This document shows, one piece after another, positions 31,841-42,703 of a stretch of 64,000 nucleotides of DNA. The notes under the pieces are model-generated. The model had not been told where the DNA came from. It saw only the letters and a program-made list of their open reading frames with translations, and did no database searches. The DNA comes from Agapetus fuscipes (lineage: Eukaryota > Arthropoda > Insecta > Trichoptera > Glossosomatidae), in assembly GCA_951799405.1 (NCBI GenBank), contig OX637363.1, positions 8,928,001 through 8,992,000 on the forward strand, written 5' to 3'. Position 1 is the stretch's first letter; every line of letters begins with the position of its first letter. The position numbers were made by a program, and so were the translations under genes.

Positions 31841-32438
31841 AAAAACGGATTTTACTGACCGTGCAAAAGAGAAGAAAGATTTTCTCTACGTTTCGTCGGA
31901 ATCATATCCGACGTCCTCAGGAGACGTGTGTCTTCTACAAAGAAGAACCACGAACTGTTGAATTATTGTTGTTTGATCGAGGCCGAAGGTTGTAGGTACT
32001 TTTATTAACCTTCAGTGATGCATCCATAGATGTCGCTATAGCCCCAGTTGTACAGAAGGACGATATTATGTCTCCTTGTGAAATCGCCCAATTATTGAAA
32101 GGGTGGATCATTGAAGTTAGTACTGGCCTCCATATCGCTCCCCCAGTTCTTGTTTAGCGTATACGCCAATCTTGTCAAATATGACTTTTTCATGCAATTG
32201 TCTTATGAATCAAATTCTACACAATCTGAGCTAAGAAAAACCGTAAAACTCGATAATGTGAGAGTTCTTTTAAATATTTTTTGAATAACTGGAAAGTTTG
32301 TAGCTGTCATCTCTGTTGAAGTTGGGGTGCCTGTGTATTTCGATTGCTCCCTTCACAAGTCGGGGGATGAGAAATCTTTCTTTACGTAGAGAAAATCGTT
32401 CTTCTCTTTTGCACGGTCAGTAAAATCCGTTTTTTTTC
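31841..32438 (-). mobile_element. Penelope-like element fragment with coding remnant
   Basis: Inverted arms of about 53 bp (31841-31895 and 32385-32438, CGGATTTTACTGACCGTGC) flank the fragment. On the minus strand 32380-32290 encodes VKGAIEIHRHPNFNRDDSYKLS-like residues, a motif found near the C-terminus of Penelope-like proteins after the GIY-YIG endonuclease. Farther along, near 31930-31885, lies CTGAGGACGTCGG-loop-CCGACGAAACG. MITE-H is inserted at 32135-32288. This coding link is what ties the hammerhead-like core to Penelope-like elements in this window. Confidence 0.75.
32135..32288 (+). mobile_element. MITE-H, 3'-truncated, inside the Penelope-like fragment
   Basis: TCGCTCCCCCAGTTCTTG through GAGAGTTCTTTTAAATATTTTT. 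The second half is missing. Confidence 0.85.
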
Positions 32439-33289
32439 ATTCCATAAAATATTTATACTCGTAGATGCTACAAAATTTTACCTTTGACTACAAATACGAC
32501 TTTTTCGTTAACTATTCTTAATTAATAATTCAATAAAATGTCGTTCATTATACCATTATATGAGCCCAAAGTTTTTTGAATAGTTCTATAGATTTGTAGT
32601 AGGTACTCAAATTTCTTGACAAATACGTAAGTATGAAGCTGACCATCCATTTTGTAAGATTTGGTTCTACTGTCAAAGTGAACCAATGTGAGGCGAGAGT
32701 TGCAGAATTTTTGTCCATTTCGGATTTTTTTAAACGTTGTTTGCACACACGTGTAAGCGCGAACTTAAACTTATCATATTTTTTTTTTAAAACGAATCCC
32801 GGAAACACCCTTCAGCGAAATCGAGCGGTAAAAATTACAGTAAATTACACATCCCTATTCCTACCATTTCTTATTCAACGAGCGGGTACATTGAAATGTA
32901 CTTGGATATTTTTTTTAAGTGCGGCATACAAAGGAAAGGGTCAGAATAAGTTGGCTGGTGACCCTAGCGCAGACACAAAGGTCATAAGTCAGGTAGGGTA
33001 GGGTCACCATAACGACCCGGGTCAGCCTCCAACAATTGCAATGGGTTCATCAGAGATATGACCTGAATTATGCTGTCACATACCTCTACGGAGCCGTATG
33101 CGAGCGATATGAATACATTATTTAAAAATTCATTTTGGATATTTATTCTTGTATAAGTCATCTCCTTTCAGATAGAAGCAGAAAAAATACTTAAAGTATA
33201 AAAGAATAAGTAAAAAAACTCAGCCATAGCGTTTAAAAAAAAATCAACCATGCATTTTTAGTTGCAAAAGAATTTATGTGTGGTCATCC
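32439..33289. other. No clear feature; possible RTE-D trace
   Basis: At 32625-32770 GTATGAAGCTGACCATCC, GAGAGTTGCAGAATTTTTGTCC and GTAAGCGCGAACTTA follow the order of the RTE-D UTR at low identity. The rest is unassigned AT-rich DNA. Confidence 0.45.
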
Positions 33290-33450
33290 TCATAGTCGTG
33301 CACCCTCAATGTGTTCATCCGCAGTCGTTGTGCAGAGAGGGTATCTCCTGAAGACGTTAGCTACGTCGTTAACGAAACGTCGAGAATAATGTAAGTTCTC
33401 TTATAACGGTTCGTCTAATATCCGATTGATAAATTGTAACTATGTTGTTA
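33290..33450 (+). mobile_element. Penelope-like end with hammerhead-like core
   Basis: CTCCTGAAGACGTTAGC ... GTTAACGAAACGTCGAGAA, followed by TTCTCTTATAACGGTTCGTC. It is the same subfamily as 16020-16155. Confidence 0.65.
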
Positions 33451-33461
33451 TTATTAAAAAA

Positions 33462-33516
33462 CGCGGTAAGAAATGTATCTATGTGTGCAGCTCAGTTGCG
33501 TTGCGTTTATTCCTCT
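33462..33516 (+). mobile_element. SINE-B 3' end fragment
   Basis: ACGCGGTAAGAAATGTATC and CTCAGTTGCGTTGCG match the SINE-B end. Confidence 0.5.
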
Positions 33517-33524
33517 CTATGCCT

Positions 33525-33957
33525 GTATGAAAAAGATTATGAATCTGGAGGAAATGAAAGAAGTATGTAAGGACAGAAAGAAATGGCGGTTGATCGGTAA
33601 TGTTGGCGCCTAGGGTTTATGAAATTGTAATTTGTTTTCTGTTTTAGTTTTGACATCCATAGATATGATTATTTATTGATTTAACAAATGTTATTTGTCT
33701 TGTATGTTCCTTGACTTATAGGTTGGTAAGCGGCTGACCTCCCATGCTGTAAATATGGTCCACTTTGCCAATGTCACCCCTGTCTCAGGGAAGGACGGCA
33801 AGAGTTGCAGGGTGTATGCCCATTTGAGATTTGGTTTTTATGTTGTAGGTTCACATGCGGCATGTTTAAGCGCGAACTTTAACATTTCTGTTTTGTGAAA
33901 ATGCATATAATGTGAATCTCCAATGTAACATATCTTTGCAACTTAGATTAGATTAGA
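33525..33957 (+). mobile_element. RTE-D 3' end, full UTR, (TTAGA)n tail
   Basis: Coding tail MKKIMNLEEMKEVCKDRKKW, UTR with GGTTGGTAAGCGGCTGACC, end TTAGATTAGATG. Confidence 0.9.
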
Positions 33958-34620
33958 TGCAGTATGTGACTTATAAACATAAACTATATACTATGTAAAG
34001 TAACGTATATATTTGCATTATTAATAAAACGATTAACCTTTATATAGGGCGACATTTAATTTATAGCCCCGTAGCCCTAGTACCATTAATGTTACACCCA
34101 TCCACAGCGTTTTACTAAAAGCGTAGTTAAACTGATACGCTCACTGGAGGCGCTGTTTCAGTTGACATACAAACGCTATGGTCAAGTTTAAACATGAAGT
34201 TTTATACTTGCGTACAGGGCTCATACATCGTCCCCGAAACACCCTTTTCTGCTCTATCCTATCTTTCCTCGGCTTTCCCCTCCAGCGCAGGATTAAGACA
34301 GATAAAGGCGCCGTTTTTTAGCCTGGAATTACGTCATTAATCAAGGATTTGGCCTTTATGATTTTCAGTTATAATCTGTTGAATAAAGTGCTTTCAAAGA
34401 TAGTCTGCAATCCAAGTTGCACAGATATAGTTTTATTACAAACTTGCCTAATACGTAGATATGAGGTTGACCTACTTCTATTATATAAATTGTTTCGCCT
34501 TTTTTTTTTTGCTTTCCAAAAAAGAAAAAATTGAAAAGAGTATTGTGACGAACTATGAAATCACAGTAGGTACCTACGCGTATCATACATGCACGATAGT
34601 GTGGGTAGATCAATCTGTAG
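33958..34620. other. Mostly unassigned; MITE-J-like segment at 34095-34205
   Basis: The segment GCGTAGTTAAACTGATACGC, CTGGAGGCGCTGTTTCAG and AAACGCTATGGTCAAGTTTA resembles MITE-J. The rest has no supported feature. Confidence 0.4.
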
Positions 34621-34874
34621 GTACCCTTAGTACGAGTTGCAAAACTTGTGTAATGTAAAGTTTACGGCAATTATTTTAAAGAGTGATCTCCCCCAAAATC
34701 TGCCGTTTTTGTTTGTTTAAACATGATTTTCTTCATCACTGTAACTCTTTTGCTAAGATCATAAAGTGTAAAAAAAAAACGGCAGATTTTGGGAGAAATA
34801 ACTCTTTAATATTTTCCGTAAACTTTAAGTTTTTTTTTTTTTCTCAAGTTTTGCAACTCGTACTAAGGGTACTG
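34621..34874. mobile_element. MITE-I copy 2
   Basis: GTACCCTTAGTACGAGTTGC and its complement at the ends. The interior matches copy 1, with a T-run expansion near 34830. Confidence 0.8.
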
Positions 34875-35259
34875 GGAGTAGTCCATGATGGTGGTAGTGC
34901 ATTGAACAGCGTTCTCGTGTGAGTGAAAAATCGAAGAATGATCTGGGATATGCAAGAAAGATATCTTTTGGGCCTATACATATAAATAGGGACTGCAATA
35001 GTGCGGGGGCGATTAGTCGCCTCAAGCATTTTGCCGTGAAGACCAATAAGCAGGGATTATCAATTGTTGCAAATGGTGGTAAATTCTGGTCATATAAATA
35101 ATTGTAGTTTAATTAAAATAACCAAATTAAAATCATGACTTTATAATTGCTAAAGTTAAATTTATTGTTTTTTTTCTATAAAAACAATCTATCTTCGCGA
35201 ATAAAGGAATTATTTTTCAAAATAAAATTAATATATTTTTAAGTAATAAATAAAGAAAT
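34875..35259. other. No recognised feature
   Basis: A 60-residue frame at 34919-35101 has no recognised motif and is probably chance. Confidence 0.35.
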
Positions 35260-35590
35260 ACGAAAGGGACCACCTAGAGAAATTCGAGATGTGGATTCTG
35301 GGGATGATGCACAACATCATGGGTCGAAAGGAAGTCCAAGGAAAAGGTGTTGCAGGAAGTAGAAGAAAGAAGAGAGCTTATGAGTCACATTTTGAATGGA
35401 AAAATCAAATAAATAGGCCACTTGATTAGACATATTATAACCTTCTCTTAAGACCTTCTCTCAAAAAAAAATCGGGAAGACGTATCAGAGGTCGTCCAAG
35501 CATTCCTTCGAGGATTTACAGCGGCTCATGTATGTTGCCTTCTATCTAAAAGGCACTGCCTTTAGAAGATGATGATGAGGTTGAATTACA
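35260..35590 (+). pseudogene. Decayed LINE C-terminus
   Basis: Short plus-strand frames read LEKFEMWILGMM, RRAYESHILNGKI and SGRRIRGRPS in order but in different frames. This fits an old RTE-type LINE end. An ATGATGATGAGG tail lies near 35570. Confidence 0.4.
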
Positions 35591-35599
35591 CAAAATCAG

Positions 35600-35958
35600 T
35601 AGTAAAAAGATTCACAGTATTGTATTTTGAAAGCGATACCATCATTGCAAACAAAAAATACAACGTTAGCAACAGCAAATTTCAATAAAAAATAGCTTTA
35701 AAAATGAGCGTAAAAATAACTTTTCATCACTAGCTTTATCGTGGAAAAGCATCGAGTGCTTCGTGGAAATACGCTTCATATTCAAGAATATTAAGTAGGC
35801 TCCATCAATCATAGAAATCACACAGTAATAATATTTTGATTATGAGGGGTTTTTCGTATTTGCCAAGTTAATTTATCAAAGTATCAAATGGCTTATTCAG
35901 AGTCAAATATTCACCTAAAAAAAGTTTAAGTGGATGTGTTTTAACGCTTACTAACTGT
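35600..35958. other. No recognised feature
   Basis: AT-rich spacer with no supported gene. Confidence 0.35.
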
Positions 35959-36432
35959 GCTATTCTTAGACATTTTAGTCGTCCGTTGAGCCCACGCTTT
36001 GACAAACTAATGGTGCATTTGTATTAAGACCTGTCAATCCAAGATGGCCGCAAGTGGACAGCTGTACCCTTAGTACGAGTAATGTAAAGTTTACGGCAAT
36101 TATAAAGAGTGATTTCCCCCAAAATCTTCCGTTGTTGTTTGTTTGAACCTGATTTTCTTCATCATTGTAACTATTTTGCTAAGACCATAAAATGTAAGAA
36201 ACAAAAACAGCAAATTTTGGGAGAAATCACGCTTTAATATTTTCCGTAAACTTTACTTTTCTCAAGTTTTGCCACTCGTAGGTACAAAAGGTACTGATTA
36301 GTCTTCATACAAATATTACAAAAATTTGGTAGGTAAGAATGATGAATGATGTGGTGATGAGAGATCCAGTCCAGGCATCATAAGTTTGTCAAAGCGTGGG
36401 CTCAACCGACGATTAAAATGTCTCAGAATAGC
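35959..36432. mobile_element. MITE-G copy 2, split by MITE-I
   Basis: GCTATTCTTAGACATTTTAG at the left and its complement at the right, interrupted by MITE-I within CAGCTGATTAGTC. Confidence 0.8.
36064..36296. mobile_element. MITE-I copy 3, nested in MITE-G
   Basis: GTACCCTTAGTACGAG start, CCCCCAAAATCTTCCG and CAAATTTTGGGAG interior, AAAAGGTAC end. The flanks rebuild the MITE-G interior if a CTG duplication is assumed. Confidence 0.8.
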
Positions 36433-36889
36433 CCCGTAAGAAGCTAGAGAAAAAAGTGAAATTTTATTTAAAATGGCTTTCATGGCCTGAACATTACGTC
36501 ACCAATGCAGTTGTGTTTGGGAGCACCAACTGTGATTAAAAGGGAGAAACTCCTATTTTCAGGATTCAGTCAATACTGATTGACTGAGCCATTCCTTTCT
36601 CTTTTATCTTACAAAAGAATCGTATATACTTACACATTTCCGGAAACTTAAATAACCATAAGATCTAGCGCGTCCTAGGCTGATAATTCTTAAGTCTATG
36701 GATTTAATAATCATCATAGTAATTAGTCGAATCTGTAGCACGAAAGAGAGATATTGTGCTTTGGCCAATTCGCTATTTCCGGTTCTTTCAATAACAAGTT
36801 CACCTACGACATTGAGTCCGTTCTACCGCAGTCCTTGCCTAATTGATGAGATGCTGGAGCGACTATATCTATTTTCTCATAATGAGGCC
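36433..36889. other. No recognised feature
   Basis: Spacer of ordinary composition with no supported gene. Confidence 0.35.
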
Positions 36890-37185
36890 AAATTTGAATG
36901 GTTGGCCAATATATGTACACAGCGTATTCTTCAGCTCTTCGGACACAACGTCCGTGGCAATGCGAATAGCCTGGAACGACTGGTTGTAATTGGTTGCTTG
37001 GAAGGGAAGACAGGAAGAGGACAATCCCCACACGATGGACCGATCAAGTGAAGACAGCAGTAGGAACCTCAGTGGTTGGAGCGCTACGGGCAGTGCAGTT
37101 AAGAGAAAACTGGAGGAGAGTGGTTGCTTCCACAGGGGCACCACACTCAGCAATGAGGAACAAGATTAAGAAGAATAAAGAAGAA
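36890..37185 (+). pseudogene. LINE C-terminal fragment with frameshift
   Basis: Two overlapping frames continue one protein: RILQLFGHNVRGNANSLERLV, then RTIPTRWTDQVKTAVGTSVV and NWRRVVASTGAPHS. The order matches RTE-type LINE C-termini. A frameshift near 37015 separates them. It ends in an AAGAAGAATAAAGAAG tail. Confidence 0.7.
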
Positions 37186-37689
37186 AGGCCAAATAAACCA
37201 ATTTTTTGCCTTTTGATAGGTATTAGAAATTCAGCTCTGGTATTCATACGGGAAAGAACTTTGGAAATTGTGAATCGATGCATCTGTGAGATTTAACCGT
37301 ACAGTCTCATCTCAAAGGCTCTATTTTTTCTTATTTTATTCTCGAGGCACAGAGTACACCCTAACATGCCATAGAGTCCGAATCTTAAGTAAGTTTTACC
37401 ATCTCACCATTCGAAAACATAACTCCAAAACAAGAATTATTTTAGTCCCCATTGTCATTGAAATGAAATTGCTTGCTTTATCCGGCTTTTGATCTCCATA
37501 CCTACGCAATGGAGATTATAGATTTTGAGGAGCTACATCATATTTTGTTCCTAATTTAGCACAATGTGTTTGCAATTCTATGCCGCACATATTTCCGACC
37601 AGTTTGCCGAGTGGAATAGTTTGCAAGTCGGGTTTCAGCTGGATTACGTTAGAATTAAAGTGACCATCACTTTCATACACAGCGTGTTT
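37186..37689. other. No recognised feature
   Basis: No supported gene. Confidence 0.35.
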
Positions 37690-37850
37690 GACCCATTGAC
37701 GTTTTATACAAGTGGTATAGAAGCTATTTTAACGCAAATAAGTGCTACATCTTTTATGTATGGAAGTGAAGCATGGACAGTGAATGATAGTGAAATGAGT
37801 AAAGTATGAATGGTGGAAATGAAGAAGAAGCATTTGAGAAGCATGACTGG
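37690..37850 (+). pseudogene. RTE-D-like coding scrap
   Basis: MYGSEAWTVNDSEMSKV, a stop codon, then MVEMKKKHLRSMTGK match the RTE-D stretch SEAWTVNESEISKVHTVEM and LRSMIGK. Confidence 0.7.
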
Positions 37851-38070
37851 AAAAACTCTGAACACTGTGGTCAGCTGCATCAAGAAGCAGCTGCCTGGAC
37901 ATCCCTGCAAGAAAGCCCCGCACTGTTTTTGGAGACAGGGCGTTGAAGGCGGTTGCTCCAATGACTTGGAATGCTATACCCGCCTCACTGAGGAACTGAA
38001 TTTGGAGAAACTGTTCAAAAGACGTCTCAAGAATCACCTCTTCGTCCAATCATATGGATAAGCGCCTTTG
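37850..38070 (+). pseudogene. CR1-group LINE C-terminus, frameshifted
   Basis: Frames read RTVFGDRALKAVAPMTWNAIP and, after a shift, LEKLFKRRLKNHLF. The pattern FGDRA..VAP..WN.LP ... F+..LK..LF is usual at the end of CR1/Daphne-type proteins. Confidence 0.65.
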
Positions 38071-38559
38071 CAATGACACAGACTGTCAAAAAAGGCGCTA
38101 AATGTTCACTGCATTCTGCTCGAAGGACCAAATGGTGGATTTGATCCAGTCGGATGACCAAATGGTCGCATTTTATTTAGGCGAAGTGGTTTGAATGTTC
38201 TCTCATCCAGCATGGAAGGGAAAAATGGCGGTTCTTGTTATATATGTCACTGATTTCTGGGTTTGGGGTTGTTGATCCAAAATAACTACTTAAAAACTTT
38301 TGTGTGATTTTTTATACTATTTATTTAACGCTTCAATTATAATTCGACAAGAGATTGCGTAAGTTAAATTGGAAGAAATTCAGGCGACATGATGCCAGCA
38401 CATAAGTTGAGAGAAGAAGGAAGTCACAAGCAAGCAAGAAGCAGTAAAACAGCTGTGAAAAAGCATTGAGATAAACAGCTTAACACCAAAAAAACTACCA
38501 TAGACCAAATCACTGATTCTTGTAGGTATATTAACATTAAATTTAATGATAAAAGAATA
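38071..38559. other. No recognised feature
   Basis: No supported gene up to the hAT target duplication at 38560. Confidence 0.35.
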
Positions 38560-38567
38560 TTCTATTG

Positions 38568-38955
38568 CAGAGGTGCCCAAACGGTCGATCGCGAGAGGTT
38601 AAGGTCGATCGCCGAGGATAGCTAAAATTTTCAGTGATCGACCTTATAACTGTAGTTTTTGCAAAAGAAAAAAGCGACATACAGAAATATGAAGTTTCAT
38701 GAAGAACGTACTACCTGCTTCTAAACTACCTACCCCTACCCACCCAGAGTTAGAGCTGGCGACAGTAATCCTTAGAAGTTACTGGTCATCTAATAAAGCA
38801 AATTAATAAAGCAAATAGCACTGCAAATAACTGTTTTTTTTGCATCGACATATCTGTGCGAGTCTGCATTTTCTCATATGAAAGTAATAAAATCAAAATA
38901 TCGTACTCGTTTCACAAATGATCGACTATGCCTACGTTGGACACCCCTGGGCTAA
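38568..38955 (+). pseudogene. hAT remnant with transposase C-terminal dimerisation motif
   Basis: The frame 38854-38955 reads LCESAFSHMKVIKSKYRTRF and TNDRL, then a stop. CESAFS followed by MK..KSKYR.R.T is the C-terminal dimerisation signature of hAT transposases of the ZBED5/GTF2IRD2-like group. An inner terminal repeat (complement CAGGGGTGTCCAACG) ends at 38949, overlapping the stop codon. The rest of the transposase is deleted. Subterminal GGTCGATC words occur near the left end. Confidence 0.8.
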
Positions 38956-39204
38956 ATCTAAGCTAAATCTAAATCTAAGCTGCAAAGATATATATCATTT
39001 GAGATTCATATTAAATGCATTCCCACAAGCAGAGATGCATAATTTCGCGCTCACACACGCCGCATGTGGACCTACAGTATAAAAAAACCAATCTCAAATG
39101 AACATAAGCCCTGCAACTCTTGCCGACCTTCCCTGAAACAGGGGTGACATTGGCAAAGTGAACCATTTTTTACAGTATGGGTGGTCAGCCTCATACCAAC
39201 CTAT
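38953..39204 (-). mobile_element. RTE-D 3' UTR copy, (TTTAGA)n tail
   Basis: Minus-strand UTR from AGGTTGGTATGAGGCTGACC to AAATCTAAATCTAAGC. Its upstream edge is fused to the tail of the intact RTE-D, so the two lie head to tail. Confidence 0.85.
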
Positions 39205-42200
39205 CTAATCTAATCTAATCTAAGCTGCAAAGATATATATCATTTAAGATTTATACTAAATGCATTCCCACAAGCAGATATGTATAATTTCGCGCTAACA
39301 CATGCCGCATGTGGACCTACAATATAAAAACCCATTCTCAAATGAACATAAGCCTTGCAACTCTTGCCGTCCTTCCCTGAAACAGGGGTGACATTGGCAA
39401 AGTGAACCAATTTTTATATTATGGGTGGTCAGCCGCATAACAACCTATAAGTTAAGGAACATACATGACAAATTACATTTTTTAAAATCAAAGAATAAAA
39501 ATAACAATATATACATAGACATAAAAAACTAAATCATAAAACCAAATTCACTTTAACAAACCCTAGCCGCCAACATCACAGATCAACCGCCATTTCTTTC
39601 TATCCTTGCATACTTCTTTCATTTCCTCCAGAGTCATAACCTTCTTCATACAAGCTCTTCTTTTATTATGACTCTGGATATTCCATTCATTCGCAATTTC
39701 GGATATTTGGTCCATCCATACCTTTCTCGGTCTTCCTCTACCACGACATCCATCTATTCTACCAACATATACTTTCTTCGTCAGTCTTTCCTCATTCATT
39801 CTCTCCATATGCCCAAACCATCTTAACAAACTTCTTTTAATCTTCACTTTCACACTTTCTTTTGCACCACATTCTTTTCTTACAAAATCATTCCTCACCC
39901 TGTCTCTCCGTTTTTTCCCAATCATACTTCTTAGAAAGTCCATTTCAACAGTATGGACTTTACTAATTTCACTTTCATTCACCGTCCAGGCCTCGCTTCC
40001 ATACATCAAGGTGGGTAAAAGTATGCCACTGCGTACCGCCAATCGAGCATTTTTAGAAATGTTTTGATTTTTGGCGATACAAGCTGTGGCACCCAGTACA
40101 CACCTGCCCTTCATTACTCTTCTTTCAAGTTCACCTGTCATTCTTCCATCTTTCTCAAACTTACTTCCCAAGTATACAAACTCATTTACCACATCAACAT
40201 TCATTCCGTTTATTCTAAATTCGTAGTTCGTATTTTCTTCATTTCTTTCAAAAATCAAAACTTTCGTCTTACTTGCATTCAATTTCAAATAATTACCTAG
40301 CAGAGCTTCGTTCAATCTAGAGAGCATCGTTTGCAATTCTACTGCTGAGTCCGATACAAGAACAGCATCATCCGCATACAGTAGAACACTCACTTTGCTC
40401 TCTCCTATCATTAATCCACAATCATCAAGTCTAGCATCTCGAACACACTTGTCCATGACTATGTTAAATAGCCATGGGCTCATCACACATCCTTGCCTTA
40501 CACCCTTAAAAACTTCAAACCATTCACTATACTCATCATCAATACGAACATATGCTGTACTTTTTTCATAGTTTGCATGCACCGCACCTAGGAGAGCCCC
40601 ATTCACTCCGTATGCTTTCAAAACATCCCATAACATACCTCTGTCTACTGAGTCAAAAGCCTTTTCCAGATCTACAAAGGCCGTGAACAGCTTCCGCCTC
40701 ACCGACAATTGTTTTTCAACAAGTTGTCGTAGAGTAAAAATCTGATCAACACAGCCTCTACCGGCCATAAAGCCGGACTGTATATCGGAAATCCTTTCAC
40801 TAGTAGTCAGAATCACATTTTTTATAATCACCTTACAGAAGACTTTTCCTGGTATACTGAGTAGACTGATTGGTCTGAAGTTCTGACAGTCTTTTTTGTC
40901 CCCTTTACCTTTGTAAATGGGAACAATGACTGCCTTCCTCCAATCCATCGGTACTACTCCTGCATTCACACAAAGCTTACATAATTCGTACATCCAATCT
41001 ATCACGCATTCACCTCCTGCTTTCAACATTTCACCATTTATTCCATCAAACCCAGCAGACTTTCCATTCTTCAAACATTCAATAGATACTTTTATTTCTT
41101 CTTTCAAAATCCTAAATTCATTCTCTTCTGTCATTTTTCTAAACAAAATTCTTTCGCCCCGACCAAAAATCCCTTCAAAATATTCTTTCCATCTCTTACA
41201 TACTTCATCCTTCTCCCATACCATCTCACCAACAGCACTTTGGATTCCTGGGGTGGTCAATGCAGAATCTTTATTCCTATTGGCACCGACCCATCTCCAG
41301 AATTCCTTCCTACTGTCGGTGAAACTCCTGTTCATTTTTTCATCAATCTTTCTCTGTTCATTCGCTTTGCTTTCATAAACTACATTCTTCGCCATTTGCT
41401 TGGCTATCTTATATTCATCTTCTAGCTTTCTATCATTCCTGTCGTTCAGCCACTTTTTGTAACATTCCTTCTTCACTTTCACAGCCTCTTTTACTTTAGC
41501 ATTCCACCAGGCATCCCCTTTCAATCTTCCACCTTTCGTTTCTCCACATACTTTTCGAGCACATTCAATCATTCCTTCTTTCATAAACTTCCACATGCTT
41601 TCAATATCTTTTTCATTAACATTCTTTTCAAGTTCATTGACACTTAACTTTTTTTGTATTTCTGATTTATACTTCACTTTCACATTTTCATCACTCAGAC
41701 TTTCTACTTTTATTCTTGGCTTTCTTACTTTCTTCTTACGTTTCTTCTTTCTTACTTCTCCAATCATTATTTTAGCGCATAAGAGATAGTGGTCACTGCC
41801 TATTTCAGGCCCACGATAGACACGGCTATCTCTTACGGCTCCTCTCAGTCTTTCATCCACACAGATGTAGTCAATGATTGTGCGACTTCCCACAATCTGC
41901 CTTGTGTACAGATGCACATCCTTATGTCGAAACCATGTGTTTGATGCAAAAAGGCTGTGCTCTGCACACAAAGCTATCAGGTGTCGCCCATTATCATTGA
42001 CTACACCTCGTCCACTAGGACCAACAATTTTCACACACTCATCTCTTTGCGTACCTACCCATCCATTCATATCTCCCAAAATTATAATGTATTCATTCTT
42101 CTTGCTTTCGCGCACAACTGCATTCAACTCATTCCAGAATCTCATTTTCACGTCCATACACTCTGAATCTACAGGTGCATAACAGGCCACCAAGAAAATT

Positions 42201-42600
42201 TTCATCCTGTTTGTTTTGAGTTTAACAGTCAAAACTCTTGGAGAGATTCTTTGGTAGCCCGTTATGCATCCTTTTACATTCTCACTTATAACCACACCCA
42301 CACCCTGTCTTTCATTCCCATCTTCCACACCTGACCAGATATACAGTTCACCATTCATTAATACTTTTTCACCATTCCCTTTCATTTTTGTCTCTGTCAC
42401 ACCCATCACTTGTATTCTTTTTTCATTCATCACATTCACGATTTCCTTCTCCTTACACTCATTCATTCTTCTGACATTCCAAGTTCCAAACACCCATTCA
42501 TTCTCTCTGAGCAAGTTTATGGCGGTTTTTCTGCAGAGTGGAACTGCGTTTATATTGGCGAACATGGGGTTTATTAATTACAAAAATAAATTAATTATAT
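39205..42600 (-). mobile_element. RTE-D, intact full-length coding copy
   Basis: The ORF at 39563-42565 is followed by a 358-bp 3' UTR ending in (TTAGA)n at 39205-39222. The 5' boundary is not certain. Sequence beyond 42600 is AT-rich and is followed by the LDL-receptor-like exon from about 42730. No target duplication was recognised, because the 3' side abuts another RTE-D copy. Confidence 0.85.
39563..42565 (-). CDS. RTE-type endonuclease/reverse transcriptase, 1000 aa, intact
   Basis: Single-ORF LINE protein. The N-terminal apurinic-like endonuclease (about residues 26-265) has the expected residues in order: N30 in GTWNVRR, E58 in TETK, Y129 in CYAP, D165 and N167 in GDMN, D232 in IDYICV, and the SDH triad end at 257-259. 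The reverse transcriptase (about 500-740) has PIYKGKGDKKDC, FRPISLLSIPGKVF, FVDLEKAFD (630-638), GVRQGCVMSPWLFN and catalytic YADD (730-733). The C-terminal region has YGSEAWTV, LRWFGHMERM and GRGRPRKVWMDQI. The length of about 1000 residues is normal for RTE-clade elements. Database entries often label such proteins craniofacial development protein 2-like, which reflects the endonuclease fold and not a host role. The frame is uninterrupted, so the copy may be able to retrotranspose. Clade assignment rests on sequence pattern only. Confidence 0.9.
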   Translation of the reverse strand: MFANINAVPLCRKTAINLLRENEWVFGTWNVRRMNECKEKEIVNVMNEKRIQVMGVTETKMKGNGEKVLMNGELYIWSGVEDGNERQGVGVVISENVKGCITGYQRISPRVLTVKLKTNRMKIFLVACYAPVDSECMDVKMRFWNELNAVVRESKKNEYIIILGDMNGWVGTQRDECVKIVGPSGRGVVNDNGRHLIALCAEHSLFASNTWFRHKDVHLYTRQIVGSRTIIDYICVDERLRGAVRDSRVYRGPEIGSDHYLLCAKIMIGEVRKKKRKKKVRKPRIKVESLSDENVKVKYKSEIQKKLSVNELEKNVNEKDIESMWKFMKEGMIECARKVCGETKGGRLKGDAWWNAKVKEAVKVKKECYKKWLNDRNDRKLEDEYKIAKQMAKNVVYESKANEQRKIDEKMNRSFTDSRKEFWRWVGANRNKDSALTTPGIQSAVGEMVWEKDEVCKRWKEYFEGIFGRGERILFRKMTEENEFRILKEEIKVSIECLKNGKSAGFDGINGEMLKAGGECVIDWMYELCKLCVNAGVVPMDWRKAVIVPIYKGKGDKKDCQNFRPISLLSIPGKVFCKVIIKNVILTTSERISDIQSGFMAGRGCVDQIFTLRQLVEKQLSVRRKLFTAFVDLEKAFDSVDRGMLWDVLKAYGVNGALLGAVHANYEKSTAYVRIDDEYSEWFEVFKGVRQGCVMSPWLFNIVMDKCVRDARLDDCGLMIGESKVSVLLYADDAVLVSDSAVELQTMLSRLNEALLGNYLKLNASKTKVLIFERNEENTNYEFRINGMNVDVVNEFVYLGSKFEKDGRMTGELERRVMKGRCVLGATACIAKNQNISKNARLAVRSGILLPTLMYGSEAWTVNESEISKVHTVEMDFLRSMIGKKRRDRVRNDFVRKECGAKESVKVKIKRSLLRWFGHMERMNEERLTKKVYVGRIDGCRGRGRPRKVWMDQISEIANEWNIQSHNKRRACMKKVMTLEEMKEVCKDRKKWRLICDVGG

Positions 42601-42703
42601 TAAATAATAACAATTATTATATAAAGTTTAAGTACATAAAAATGTCAAAATAAAAAAGTCAAATATTTAAAACAATCAAATCATTATCATAATCGTTAAG
42701 GTA

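Noticed and set aside
31841..32438. DNA transposon with 53-bp terminal inverted repeats
   Set aside because: The Penelope-type protein remnant and hammerhead-like core fit a Penelope-like element better, and no target duplication was found.
39563..42565. Host gene of the craniofacial development protein 2 type
   Set aside because: The protein has a full LINE endonuclease/reverse-transcriptase order, multiple copies in the window and a LINE tail, so it is a retrotransposon.
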